Shown: positions 25,516-34,633, numbered from the stretch's first letter. The stretch is 64,000 nucleotides of DNA from Amycolatopsis camponoti (GCF_902497555.1 NZ_CABVGP010000003.1:1116001-1180000); one strand, 5' to 3'. Numbers and translations are program-made. The notes: generated from the sequence alone by a model not told the origin.

Positions 25516-26484
25516 ATGACGACAGTTGAGGACTTGCCTGCCGCGGGCAAGCCGCCGAAGTCCGCCAAGGCGAAGATCCTCGACGTCGTCAGATGGGTCG
25601 CGATCCTGCTGGTCATCGGCTTCGCGGCGAAGCAGCTGGCCTCCAACTGGGGCGAGTTCTGGCGCACCCTGCACGACGTCGCGTGGCAGTCGTCGCTGCT
25701 CAGCCTGGCGGCCCTGGTCGCGGCGATCATGGTGTCGACCTGGGGCTGGCAGGTGATGGTCGACGACCTGGGCAAGCCGATCGGCTACGCCAGGGGAGCC
25801 CAGATCTGCCTGGTCGGCTCGCTCGGCAAGTACGTACCGGGGTCGGTCTGGGCGTACCTGCTGCAGATGGAGCTGGGCCGCAAAGCGGGTCTCGCCCGCG
25901 CCCGGATCTTCACGGGCTCGCTGATCCAGCTGGGCGTGGGCGTGGTGTCGGCCCTGGTGGTGTCCCTCCTGGCGGCGCCGGCGGTGTTCAGCAACAGCCC
26001 CCGCGCGCTGTGGCTGTTCGTCCTGATCCCGGTCGGCCTGGCGATGCTCCACCCGAAGATCCTGACGTGGGGCACGTCCCTGGTGCTGAAGCTGCTGCGC
26101 CGCCCCCCACTGGTCCATCCCCTGAGCTGGCGCGTGGTGGGCAAGGTCTTCGGCTCCTCGACGGCGGCGTGGTGCCTGCAGGGGATCCACCTGTGGCTCC
26201 TGGCGAACTCGGTCGGAACGCCCGGTTTCAGCGGTTTCGTCCTCTGCGTGGGCGCGATGGCGGTGGCCATGACGGTGGGGACGTTCGCCTTCATCCTCCC
26301 GAGCGGAGTGGGCGTCCGCGAGGTGGCCCAGGTAGCGGTCCTGACGGCAAGCGGCTTGACGGTCGGCCAGGCAACGGCGTTCGCGGTGGCGTCCCGGGTG
26401 ATGTTCACGGTGGCCGACCTGCTGACGGCGGGCCTGGCAGCGGTAGCGGCCCGCTCGACCAGCCCGGCGGTCACTCCCGCCTGA
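25516..26484 (+). CDS. LPG-synthase-TM / flippase-like membrane protein
   Basis: 322 residues with about eight membrane helices. The segment 'GSLGKYVPGSVWAYLLQMEL' followed by a later 'ILPSGVGVREVAQVAVLTA' is the signature of the lysylphosphatidylglycerol-synthase transmembrane (UPF0104, AglD-like) family. Members act as lipid or lipid-sugar flippases or flippase partners. Following the acyl cassette, it may move the cassette's lipid-linked product across the membrane. 'gaggag' upstream supports ATG 25516. It is separated from LuxC by the hairpin at 25406-25497. Confidence 0.78.
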   Translation: MTTVEDLPAAGKPPKSAKAKILDVVRWVAILLVIGFAAKQLASNWGEFWRTLHDVAWQSSLLSLAALVAAIMVSTWGWQVMVDDLGKPIGYARGAQICLVGSLGKYVPGSVWAYLLQMELGRKAGLARARIFTGSLIQLGVGVVSALVVSLLAAPAVFSNSPRALWLFVLIPVGLAMLHPKILTWGTSLVLKLLRRPPLVHPLSWRVVGKVFGSSTAAWCLQGIHLWLLANSVGTPGFSGFVLCVGAMAVAMTVGTFAFILPSGVGVREVAQVAVLTASGLTVGQATAFAVASRVMFTVADLLTAGLAAVAARSTSPAVTPA

Positions 26485-26489
26485 GCGGG

Positions 26490-26543
26490 TTGTCCACCCG
26501 CTGTCCCCAAGTTGTCCACAGCCGTTACGCACATGTGGACAAC
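26490..26543. promoter_or_regulatory. DnaA-box-like cluster / inverted repeat
   Basis: The perfect actinobacterial-type DnaA box TTGTCCACA lies at 26512-26520, its inverse TGTGGACAA at 26534-26542, and a one-mismatch copy TTGTCCACC at 26490-26498. The two perfect copies form a 10-bp hairpin (26511-26520 with 26534-26543), so a plain bidirectional terminator between convergent genes is the alternative reading. Confidence 0.5.
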
Positions 26544-26562
26544 TCCGGCTGCCCGCGCCGCT

Positions 26563-28449
26563 TCAGGCGACCAGCCGGTAGATCACCGCGTCCGAATTGC
26601 GCCAGACTTCCTTCAAGAACGGCTCTTCGGCCAGCCCGATCAACCCGGGCTGATAAGGCGGTTCCGGAGCCGCCACCGGGTCACCCAGGATCACCCAATG
26701 GACATTCAGCCGCTGGACCGCCGCCCGCACCGCAGGGTCGGTCCGGTAATCCCGGAAACGCTGAGCCAGCAATACGGCGTCCGAAGGCGGTGATGTCTGG
26801 TCGTAGTGCGCCGCCACCGTGCGGACGCCGGACAGCGCGTACGTCCACGCCGTCCCGTCGAAGCGGTCGTTCATCGCCCACTCGCCCGGGGCGGCCAGCT
26901 TGCCCAGCTCCTCCATCGCCGTTTCCTCGCCTGGCGTCACGTGCAGCTTCGACGGGTCCGCGGCCTGGTAGCCCGTGTACACGCGGGCGCCGTTCGACCG
27001 GAAGTACAAGCCGTTCGTCAGCACCGTGAAACCCAGCAGAACCACCACCGCGACGGCCACCGCCGGCACGCGGGCGGGCAGCCGCTCGCGCAACCACGCC
27101 TGGGTCGAGGCCAACCCGTGGGCGGCCAGCACGCACAACGGGATCGCCGCCATCGAGAAGAACCGGTACGGGTCGTCCCACCACGGCCGGGACAACGCCA
27201 TCACCAGCGGGGCGTTCGACGACGCCACCGCCATGTACGCCAGGCCCGTCACCCCCGCCGTCAAGCCGATCCAGCGCAACGCTCCCGCCCGCGCGAAGAA
27301 CACGATCCCCAGGAACAGCGCCACCGACAGCCACACCTGCGGGTGCGCCTCGAAGTGCTGGAACCCCAGCAACGCCCCCAGCGCCGTCGACGCGCGCCAC
27401 TCGCTCGGCCAGCCGTAGTACGGGAGGTCGCTCGTCGCCAGGCCCAACGCCCCGAACAGCTGCAGCCACGCCACCAGGAACGACACCACCGCGATCGGCA
27501 GCAGCGCCAGGAGGTCGCGGGCGGTCCGGCGCCAGTCCTCGAGCCAGCGCTGGACCAGCATCGGGCCGGCGAACAGGATCCCGCCGAACAACGTCGACGA
27601 ATGGATGCACAGCAAGCCCACCGCCGCCAGCAGCAGCACGAACCCCGTGTCCGGCGCGACGCGCTCCAGGTACCGCCGCAACGCCACCGCCGCCAGCGGG
27701 GTCAGCGTCACGCCCAGCGCGAACGGCAGCAGCGGCCCGCGGTCCATCGACTCGTAGACGCCCATCACCGGCGCCACCGCCGTCAGTGCCACCGCGCCCG
27801 CCAGCACCGCACGGCCGCGGAACTCGCGGACCAGCGTCACCAGGGACAACGCCAGCAAACCCGGCAGCAGCAGGGTGTTCGCGTCCAGCGTCGCCGGGAT
27901 CGACGCCCCGCTCAGGCGGTTCGTCACCGCCGCCAGCAGGTGGTAGGCGTTGGGGTAGAACACCGGCGCCGCGTCGCCGTACCAGTTCACGTGACCCGTG
28001 CCGAACAGGCTGCCGTCGCCGGTGTCGGCGATGTAGCGGACGGCGTTCCCGTGGTACACCGCGTCGAACCCCTGCGGCAGCGCGCCGATGTGGCCCAGGC
28101 CGCGCAGCGTCGCGTAGCCGCCCACCGCCGCCCCGAACAGCAGGCACGCGCCCACCGCGAGGTGCCCGCGGCGGTCCCACAACCCCGGTTCCGGCTCGGG
28201 TGCCCAGCGCCGGACGGTCAGTTTCCGGACGCCGTAGGCGATCGCGACGAACACGACGGTCGAAACCGCGTAGGTCACCGGCGTGAACGACCATCCCACC
28301 GCCGCCGTCCACGGCCCGGTCAGTCCGCCGATGGCGTAGCTCAGCAGCGGCGCCAAGCCGGCCAGGGCCCAGCCGCGCACTCCCGCGGCGAGTCCCGTCA
28401 GGAGGCCCGGGACGGCGATGACGACAATGGCAACGCAGACGGAGAGCAC
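26563..28449 (-). CDS. DUF6541-type large polytopic membrane protein (GT-C-like)
   Basis: 628 residues with roughly a dozen membrane helices and a soluble C-terminal part. It is paralogous along its whole length to the protein at 35667-37676: shared blocks include 'AAGVRGWALAGLAPLLSYAI', 'IADTGDGSLFGTGHVNWY'/'IAETGDGSLTGMGTINWY', 'FYPNAYHLL', 'MALSRPWWDDPYRF' and 'MNDRFDGTAWTYALSGV'. Acidic residues in an outer loop ('GFDAVYHGNAVRYIA') recall GT-C transferases that use polyprenyl-phosphate sugars. Probably a cell-wall arabinan or galactan glycosyltransferase; the reaction is not established. Confidence 0.75.
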   Translation of the reverse strand: MLSVCVAIVVIAVPGLLTGLAAGVRGWALAGLAPLLSYAIGGLTGPWTAAVGWSFTPVTYAVSTVVFVAIAYGVRKLTVRRWAPEPEPGLWDRRGHLAVGACLLFGAAVGGYATLRGLGHIGALPQGFDAVYHGNAVRYIADTGDGSLFGTGHVNWYGDAAPVFYPNAYHLLAAVTNRLSGASIPATLDANTLLLPGLLALSLVTLVREFRGRAVLAGAVALTAVAPVMGVYESMDRGPLLPFALGVTLTPLAAVALRRYLERVAPDTGFVLLLAAVGLLCIHSSTLFGGILFAGPMLVQRWLEDWRRTARDLLALLPIAVVSFLVAWLQLFGALGLATSDLPYYGWPSEWRASTALGALLGFQHFEAHPQVWLSVALFLGIVFFARAGALRWIGLTAGVTGLAYMAVASSNAPLVMALSRPWWDDPYRFFSMAAIPLCVLAAHGLASTQAWLRERLPARVPAVAVAVVVLLGFTVLTNGLYFRSNGARVYTGYQAADPSKLHVTPGEETAMEELGKLAAPGEWAMNDRFDGTAWTYALSGVRTVAAHYDQTSPPSDAVLLAQRFRDYRTDPAVRAAVQRLNVHWVILGDPVAAPEPPYQPGLIGLAEEPFLKEVWRNSDAVIYRLVA

Positions 28450-28612
28450 GCTGGAGACTAAGCCGACAACGATCAGTCGGCCGCCGCGGGGTGAGCAGTC
28501 CGATCGGGACGATTCACGAATGTCCCTTCGCGATACACGAACGGGTTATATTGACGCGTGCGTTTCCCTGCTTGACTGACGCCGGGCGGAGCGATCTTCA
28601 CAAGGGGGCCGG

Positions 28613-30262
28613 GTGGTCTACGCGGTCGTGGTGGCGTGGCTGGTCCTCGCCACGATCGTGGTTCTGACCTGGACGCGGCTCGACACCGACCGCGGCTGGC
28701 GCGGTTTCGTCCTCACCCTGACCCTCGGCCTTTCGCTGCTGCACCAGCTGCTGTTCGCGACCATCACCGAGGACGCGCTCGTTTCATTTCGCTACGCGCA
28801 GAACATCGCCGACGGAAACGGCCCGGTCTTCAACCCCGGTGAACGCGTCGAGGGATACACGAACTTCCTGTGGCTTATTCTCATCGCCCTGCCGCGGGCC
28901 GCGTTCGGCGTCGACGTGCAGACCGCCGCCGTCGCGTTCGGCGTCCTCTCCGCGCTCGGGTGCGTGCTCGTGGCCTACCTCCTGGTGAACCGGATCGTCG
29001 CGGCGGCCGACCCCGAGCCGCGGCCGGCGATCGGCGTCGCCGCGGCGGTGCTCACCGCGAGCGCCGGCGGCCTCGCCGTCTACGGGCCGTCCGGCTCCGA
29101 GGTCCCGCTGTTCGTGCTGCTCCTCCTCGCCGTCTGCTACTCGCTCGCGGCGCGCCGCCCGGTGGTCGCCGGCGTGCTCGCCGCGTTCTGCGTGATGACG
29201 AGCCCGGAGGGGCTGGTGGTCGCCGTGCTGGGCGGTCTCTGGCTGGCCGGTGCCGCGCTGAAGAAGAAGCACAGCTGGTGGGCGCCGGTGGGCTACGTCC
29301 TCGGCGCGCTCGTGTTCCTGATCCCGCGGCTCGCCTGGCGCGCGACGTTCTACCAGCACTTCGTCCCCGCGCCGCTGGCCGTGAAGCTCGGCGGGCCGTT
29401 CGGCTCGCAGGTCGCCGCCGGCTGGCCGTACCTGTCCGGGTTCGCCTTGGCGCACCAGGGTTTCCTGCTGCTCGGCCTGGTCGCGGCGGTGGCGTTGCTG
29501 CTGCGTCGCAGCGAACCCGTCGAGGCGCGCGCCTTGATCTGGCTGCTGTTCGCGATCGCGGCCGTCGTCGCCACCGCCGCGGTGCTGATCGGCGGCGACC
29601 CCGGGCCGTCGTGGCGGCTGCTGGCCCCCGTTCCGCCGCTGATCGCCGTGGCGGCCGTCAGCGCGTACGGCGTGCTCACCGTCGACGCCGGCACGAAGCC
29701 GTCGCCGCGGCCGAGGGCGTGGCCCGCCGCGACCCGGCTCGTCCCGGTGACCGCCTGCGGGCTCGCCGGCATCGCGGTGCTCGTCTCGGTGTTCAGCCCC
29801 GACATGCTCGACCGCGTGCGCGACTGGCGCGCGCACGGCACCGAGCTGAGCGAGATCGGCGGCTGGCTCGGCCGGTACCTGCCGCCCGGGTCGGTCGTCA
29901 GCGGCTCCGCGCCCGGCGCGCTCGCGGCCCACGGCGGGCAGCTGCTCATCATCGACGTCCTCGGCCGCACCGACGACCACATCGCCCGCGAGGGACGCTA
30001 CGACGGCGGCATCGCGACCGACTACGACTACGTCGTCAACGGCCGCCGCCCGACCGTCGCCGTGCCCGCCGACGGCGGCTACGCCGACCGCCAGCACTGC
30101 GCGATCGACCCGGTCTACGCCGGCAAGTACGAGGTCGCCACGTTCCGCCGCGTCGGCACGCCCTACTGGGTCTCGGTGTACCCGCGCGCGGAGCAGGCGA
30201 AGTCGGTGGTCACGGACCTCGACAAGGGCCCGGACTTCCGCTACGTACCCTGTCCTTCGTGA
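28613..30262 (+). CDS. AftB-like arabinofuranosyltransferase (GT-C)
   Basis: 549 residues from GTG. The first outer loop carries 'ITEDALVSFRYAQNIADG' and 'FNPGERVEGYTNFLW', a close match to the AftB (Rv3805c) signature with its acidic pair. About ten membrane helices follow, then a soluble C-terminal domain ('VLGRTDDHIAREGRYDGG'). AftB adds the terminal beta-1,2-arabinofuranose from decaprenyl-phosphoarabinose outside the membrane, the donor made by DprE1/DprE2 in this window. An AT-rich TTATATT block at 28546-28552 in the divergent gap may be a -10 element. Confidence 0.83.
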   Translation: MVYAVVVAWLVLATIVVLTWTRLDTDRGWRGFVLTLTLGLSLLHQLLFATITEDALVSFRYAQNIADGNGPVFNPGERVEGYTNFLWLILIALPRAAFGVDVQTAAVAFGVLSALGCVLVAYLLVNRIVAAADPEPRPAIGVAAAVLTASAGGLAVYGPSGSEVPLFVLLLLAVCYSLAARRPVVAGVLAAFCVMTSPEGLVVAVLGGLWLAGAALKKKHSWWAPVGYVLGALVFLIPRLAWRATFYQHFVPAPLAVKLGGPFGSQVAAGWPYLSGFALAHQGFLLLGLVAAVALLLRRSEPVEARALIWLLFAIAAVVATAAVLIGGDPGPSWRLLAPVPPLIAVAAVSAYGVLTVDAGTKPSPRPRAWPAATRLVPVTACGLAGIAVLVSVFSPDMLDRVRDWRAHGTELSEIGGWLGRYLPPGSVVSGSAPGALAAHGGQLLIIDVLGRTDDHIAREGRYDGGIATDYDYVVNGRRPTVAVPADGGYADRQHCAIDPVYAGKYEVATFRRVGTPYWVSVYPRAEQAKSVVTDLDKGPDFRYVPCPS

Positions 30263-31848
30263 AGCTCGAGGTCCCGAAACGCCGGCTGGGTGCCGAAGCG
30301 AAGCTCGGGATCGGGGTCTTCGGGACGTCGTTCGCGCTGTTCGTGCTGCGGTTCCTGGTGCCGCGCCCGGTCGCGATGTCCAACAACGGCGACGGCGGCC
30401 GCGTGCTCTGCGGCGCCGGGATCACCTGGAAGGGCCTGCCGGAGGCCTTCGTCCACCTCGCGTACACGCCCGCGCCCGGCGTGCCGCCGTGCCGGCCGAC
30501 CTACCTGCTCACGCAGAGCTGGCTCGCGGACCTGGCCGTGCGGATCGGCAGGCTGATCGGCCTGCCCGGCACGCTCAGCCTGGTCGTGCTGGGCCTGCTG
30601 AGCAGCCTCGTCGCCGCGGCGGCGATCGCCGCGATCGTGCTCGGCCTGCCGTGCTCCCGCCGCGTCCGGCTGGCCGCGGCGGCCGGATTGCTGCTGGTCG
30701 TCGCCGACTCGGCGTTCTTCGGGTACTTCGCCGCGATACTCGGCGAAGGCGCCGCCTTCCTGGGCCTGCTGCTGATCGCCGGCGGTCTGCTGCTGACCGC
30801 GCGCGAGGGCCGGTGGAGCTACGCGGGGATGGCGGTGACGTTCGCCGGCGGCGTGCTCGCGGTCAACGCCAAGGTCCAGACGCTGACGATCTTCCCGATC
30901 CTCGCGCTCGCGGTGTTCCTGGTCCGGCCGGGCGCGCTGCGCGGGCCGAAGCGGTGGGCGGCGGCGGTGCTGGTCGTCGGCGCTCTCGGCGGCGTCACGC
31001 TGCTCGCGCAGCAGAGCGTCGAACCCGCCCGGGCGCCCGACGGCACGTACAGCGAGTTCCCGGGCGACGACTCGCGCGAGATCAACGTGTTCAACTCGAT
31101 CTTTCTGAACATCGTCGACGGGGAGCACGACACCCAGGCCGACCTGGCCGAGCTCGGGCTGCCGCCGTCGTTCGCGCAGTACGCGGGCAACGGCTGGTGG
31201 CACCCGCATCCGGCGACCACGGACCCGCTGTACCAGCGCTACCGCGGGCAGATGACCCGCGAGAACGTCGTCGCGTACTTCGCGAGCCACCCCGGCCGGA
31301 CCCTGGAGGTGCTGAACCGGGCCGCGACCGACCAGCTCACCGCCCGCCCGGACTACCTCGGCAGCTTCGACCAGGAGGCGGGCTTCGCGCCGCACGCGCA
31401 GGAGTACCGGGTGCCGGTGGTGTCGTGGCTGACCGGCCTGCTCAGCCCGCTCGGCCTGTTCGCGCTGGTGCCGATCTGGCTGTTCGTGCTGGTCAGAGCA
31501 TGGACGCAGCGTCGTGGCGCGCTGGGGGTCGTGCTGGCGTTCCTGTTCGCCGTGTCGCTGACGCAGTTCGGCGCCGCGGCCCTCGGCGACGGCATCGAGG
31601 GCGTCAAGCACCAGTCCGTCGCACTCTTCACGATCCTGCTGGCCCTCGTGCTGGCGGCGCTGCCTCAGTCGCGGTCGAGCGAGCCCCGGTGGGGCAGGAA
31701 CTCCTCGGTCGGCGGGCCGTCGACATCGTGTTGCCCAACCCGCTTCGCCGGCGGCTTCGGCCAGAACGGCGGCACCTCGAGCAGCACGAAGACGAGCAGC
31801 CCGGCCAAGCCGACCAGGAAGATCGTCGACGACGACGCCAGCTTGTAG
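30259..31848 (+). CDS. Polytopic membrane protein, possible GT-C transferase
   Basis: 529 residues starting at GTG 30259, which overlaps the AftB-like stop (GTGA). The N-terminal helix leads to an outer loop 'VAMSNNGDGGRVLCGAGITW', resembling the NNGD loop of WsfD-type hexose transferases. Further helices follow, then an outer region ('FNSIFLNIVDGEHDTQADLA', 'YFASHPGRTLEVL') and C-terminal helices. The last 61 residues are hydrophilic, lie antisense to the next gene and may be non-native tail. Likely a sugar transferase on the outer membrane face working with AftB; specificity unknown. Confidence 0.7.
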   Translation: MKLEVPKRRLGAEAKLGIGVFGTSFALFVLRFLVPRPVAMSNNGDGGRVLCGAGITWKGLPEAFVHLAYTPAPGVPPCRPTYLLTQSWLADLAVRIGRLIGLPGTLSLVVLGLLSSLVAAAAIAAIVLGLPCSRRVRLAAAAGLLLVVADSAFFGYFAAILGEGAAFLGLLLIAGGLLLTAREGRWSYAGMAVTFAGGVLAVNAKVQTLTIFPILALAVFLVRPGALRGPKRWAAAVLVVGALGGVTLLAQQSVEPARAPDGTYSEFPGDDSREINVFNSIFLNIVDGEHDTQADLAELGLPPSFAQYAGNGWWHPHPATTDPLYQRYRGQMTRENVVAYFASHPGRTLEVLNRAATDQLTARPDYLGSFDQEAGFAPHAQEYRVPVVSWLTGLLSPLGLFALVPIWLFVLVRAWTQRRGALGVVLAFLFAVSLTQFGAAALGDGIEGVKHQSVALFTILLALVLAALPQSRSSEPRWGRNSSVGGPSTSCCPTRFAGGFGQNGGTSSSTKTSSPAKPTRKIVDDDASL

Positions 31849-32912
31849 TTCACCGCGAAGTACAGGAAGAACACCACGCCGACCCAGATGCGCCGGGCTT
31901 CGCCGTGGTGCCGGTCGAGCACGACGGCGACCAGCCCGATGACCAGCGGTGCGAGCATCACGAAGACGCGCTGGGTGTCCGTGGCGACCATCCGCCCGGC
32001 CAGGCAGCACAGCCCCAGCCAGACGCCGGACACGAGCAGCAGGCTCCGGGTGCCCTGCCGTCGGTACTCGCGGTAGAGGCCGTAGGCGAAGATCAGCCAG
32101 AAGAAGCCGAACGTGCTGTACAGGGCCGCCTGGTCGACGCCCTTGTTCGAAGACAGGGCGAAGCGGATGTTGCTCAGCAGGCCGCTGTTGGCCTGCCCGG
32201 CCCCGAAGCCGTAGTCGCCGCCGATCAGCGACTGGGCCCACAGCCGGAACGCGAAGTACAGCCCGCCCGCGACCACGACGGCGACGAGCCCGCCGATGAC
32301 CTGCTTGTCGCGCAGCGACCGCGACCGCGACCACGCCGCCAGCGGGTACAGCGGCGCGAGCAGCAGCGTCGTCTCCTTGTTGATCGTGCCGACGACGATC
32401 ACCAGCGCGAACCAGATCAGCCGCCGGTCGAACAGGAGCCACAGCGCGACCAGGTAGAGCAGGTTGTTCAGCGGGTCGACCAGGTACGGGTTGCTGAACG
32501 CGTACGGCGCGTACCAGAACGTGCAGGCCAGCGCGGTCGCGGCGAGCGCCGAGGTGTACAGCCGCAGGTCCAGGCGGACCCAGAGGAACTCGAAGAAGAC
32601 GATCGCCGCGGCGAGGACCAGCGCGAAGGTGAACGCCAGCCACACGGAGTCGAGGGAGATGCCGGTGAACCGGTTGACGGTGTGGACGAGCCAGGGGCTG
32701 AGCATCCGCAAGGCGAACGGGTTGTCGACCTGGGCGCCGGTCTGCACCGACATCGCGTAGTACTCGGCGGCGTCGCCCCACGCCTTCTCGTGCGCGTTCG
32801 GCTGCACGGGGGCGTAGGAGATGAGGTTGAGCAGGGTCACCGTGGCCAGGCCCAGGTACACCGCGACTCGGTGGCCGGCTCGTCGTACAGGCGATTCGAT
32901 CACTGTCCCCAC
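31665..32912 (-). CDS. Polytopic membrane protein, unassigned (GT-C/polymerase-like)
   Basis: 415 residues from GTG with about ten membrane helices. Notable segments: 'ALRMLSPWLVHTVNRFTGIS' in the first outer loop, 'TFWYAPYAFSNPYLVDPLNN' and 'VVGTINKETTLLLAPLYPLA'. The helix layout suggests a GT-C-type glycosyltransferase or a polysaccharide polymerase, but I do not recognise a family. Its 3' 184 bases overlap the convergent gene at 30259-31848; its own C-terminus ('VPPFWPKPPAKRVGQHDVDG') is short and ordinary, so the extra overlap probably belongs to the other gene. Confidence 0.7.
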   Translation of the reverse strand: MGTVIESPVRRAGHRVAVYLGLATVTLLNLISYAPVQPNAHEKAWGDAAEYYAMSVQTGAQVDNPFALRMLSPWLVHTVNRFTGISLDSVWLAFTFALVLAAAIVFFEFLWVRLDLRLYTSALAATALACTFWYAPYAFSNPYLVDPLNNLLYLVALWLLFDRRLIWFALVIVVGTINKETTLLLAPLYPLAAWSRSRSLRDKQVIGGLVAVVVAGGLYFAFRLWAQSLIGGDYGFGAGQANSGLLSNIRFALSSNKGVDQAALYSTFGFFWLIFAYGLYREYRRQGTRSLLLVSGVWLGLCCLAGRMVATDTQRVFVMLAPLVIGLVAVVLDRHHGEARRIWVGVVFFLYFAVNYKLASSSTIFLVGLAGLLVFVLLEVPPFWPKPPAKRVGQHDVDGPPTEEFLPHRGSLDRD

Positions 32913-33014
32913 GCCGAAAGCCTAGTGGTCGTTCGTTCGGCGTGAGCTTCGCCCGGTTTGTGGCCTTCACCGCTGAACAGCCGCCAAGAACCTACGGTCC
33001 CGTAACCTGGCGCG

Positions 33015-33743
33015 ATGGCTGACCTCGTGTACCCGCCCGTGATCGCGGCGGCCCGGACGATGTTCCGGGTACTGGACAACCGCATCACGATCGAGGGCGC
33101 GGAGCACATCCCGCGCCAGGGCGGTGCGGTCATCGCCTGCAACCACGTCAGCTACCTGGACTTCATCTTCTGCGGCCTCGGCGCGCGCCCGGCCAAGCGG
33201 CTGACGCGGTTCATGGCGAAGAAGGAGATCTTCGACAACAAGATCGCCGGGCCGCTGATGCGCGGGATGCACCACATCTCCGTCGACCGCTCGGCCGGGC
33301 TGGCGTCCTACCGCGAGGCGCTCGGGAAGCTGCAGGCCGGCGAGGTCGTCGGCGTCTTCCCGGAGGCGACGATCAGCCGGTCGTTCACCGTCAAGGAGAT
33401 CAAGTCGGGCGCCGTCCGGATGGCCGCGGCGGCGAACGTCCCGGTCGTGCCGATGGCGCTGTGGGGCACCCAGCGCCTCTGGACGAAGGGCCGCCCGAAG
33501 GATCTGACCCGGCGGCACGTGCCGGTCTCGATCCTCATCGGCGAGCCGATGCACCCGGCCAAGGGCGACGACTGGGACGTCGTGACGAAGGAGCTGCGCA
33601 CCCGGATGAGCGCGCTGCTCGACCGGGCCCAGGCCGGCTACCCCGACCAGCCCGCCTCCGACGAGGAACGCTGGTGGCTGCCCGCCCACCTGGGCGGGAC
33701 CGCGCCGACCCCGGCCGAGGCGGCCGAGCTCGACCGGCGCTAG
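33015..33743 (+). CDS. 1-acyl-sn-glycerol-3-phosphate acyltransferase (PlsC family)
   Basis: 242 residues. 'CNHVSYLDFIF' is the catalytic H-x4-D motif, 'GMHHISVDRSAGLASY' motif II, and 'VGVFPEATISRSF' motif III (Ala where Gly is usual). 'VPVVPMALWGTQRLW' is motif IV. It transfers an acyl chain to lysophosphatidate or a similar lipid at the inner membrane face. M. tuberculosis carries related genes (Rv3814c-Rv3816c) just beside glf, as here. Its stop overlaps that of the convergent HAD phosphatase by 4 bases. Confidence 0.87.
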   Translation: MADLVYPPVIAAARTMFRVLDNRITIEGAEHIPRQGGAVIACNHVSYLDFIFCGLGARPAKRLTRFMAKKEIFDNKIAGPLMRGMHHISVDRSAGLASYREALGKLQAGEVVGVFPEATISRSFTVKEIKSGAVRMAAAANVPVVPMALWGTQRLWTKGRPKDLTRRHVPVSILIGEPMHPAKGDDWDVVTKELRTRMSALLDRAQAGYPDQPASDEERWWLPAHLGGTAPTPAEAAELDRR

Positions 33744-34552
33744 AACCAGCGCTCGAGGACCTGCGCGACGCCGTCCTCACCGGCCGGGCCGGTGATCTCG
33801 TCGGCCACCGACTGCGCCCGCGGGTGCCCGTTCTCCATCGCGACGCCGTGGCCGGCCCACCGCAGCATCTCGACGTCGTTGGGCATGTCGCCGAAGGCGA
33901 TCACCCCCTCCTGCGCGACGCCCAGCCGCTCGGCGACGTCGGCCAGGCCGGTCGCCTTCGTGATGCCGTGCGCGGACAGCTCCACCAGCCCGCCCGACGA
34001 CGAGTAGGTGACGTCGACTTCGCGGTCGAACAGCGCGTTGACCGCGTCCGCCATCTCCTCCGACGACATCCCGATGTGGCTGACCAGCAGCTTGATCGCC
34101 GGGTGGCCGAGCACCTCGGCGCGCGGCGCCGTGCGGCCTTCGCCGTCGCCCCACGGGTTGTGGTACTTCGGCTCGATCACGAAGCTGCGCATCTCGTGGT
34201 CGGCGTCGGTGCTGACGCGCTCGGCGGCCAGCCGGCAGCCGGGGACGGCCTTGTCGAGCGCGTGCCCGATGTCGTGGAGCAGCTCGGGCTGCAGCAGCCC
34301 GTGCACCGCGACGACCTCCTCGCGGCCGCAGTCGTACAGGACGGCGCCGTTCGCGCACACCGCGTACCCGGTCAGGTCCAGGGGCTTCGCCACGGGTGCG
34401 ATCCAGCGCGGCGGACGGCCGCTGGCCAGCACGAACGGGACGCCCGCCTCGATCGCCCGGCGGACGGTCGCGATGGTGCGGGCGCTGAGCGATTCGGAGG
34501 GGCCGAGCAGGGTGCCGTCGACATCGGACGCGATCAACTGAGGTCTCTCCAC
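33740..34552 (-). CDS. Cof-type HAD phosphatase
   Basis: 270 residues. 'LIASDVDGTLLG' is HAD motif I with the nucleophile Asp, 'VLASGRPP' motif II, 'AIKLLV' with its Lys motif III, and 'VIAFGDMPNDVEML' motif IV. The C2B cap domain lies between. Cytosolic phosphatase of unknown substrate; the M. tuberculosis equivalent is Rv3813c, next to the same cell-wall genes. GTG 34552 is chosen since it gives 'MERPQLIASDVDG'; the frame runs on upstream without any other sensible start. Confidence 0.87.
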   Translation of the reverse strand: MERPQLIASDVDGTLLGPSESLSARTIATVRRAIEAGVPFVLASGRPPRWIAPVAKPLDLTGYAVCANGAVLYDCGREEVVAVHGLLQPELLHDIGHALDKAVPGCRLAAERVSTDADHEMRSFVIEPKYHNPWGDGEGRTAPRAEVLGHPAIKLLVSHIGMSSEEMADAVNALFDREVDVTYSSSGGLVELSAHGITKATGLADVAERLGVAQEGVIAFGDMPNDVEMLRWAGHGVAMENGHPRAQSVADEITGPAGEDGVAQVLERWF

Positions 34553-34633
34553 CCCGCCATTGTCCCTGACACGTTCGGGTGCCCTCGTCCCCATCCGAGC
34601 GATTGTCGGTGGGTACCAGTACGGTCCGGCAGT

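Noticed and set aside
30241..32970. A 909-residue open frame on the - strand
   Set aside because: Arg-rich antisense shadow of the two membrane-protein genes at 30259 and 31665; no helices or motifs.
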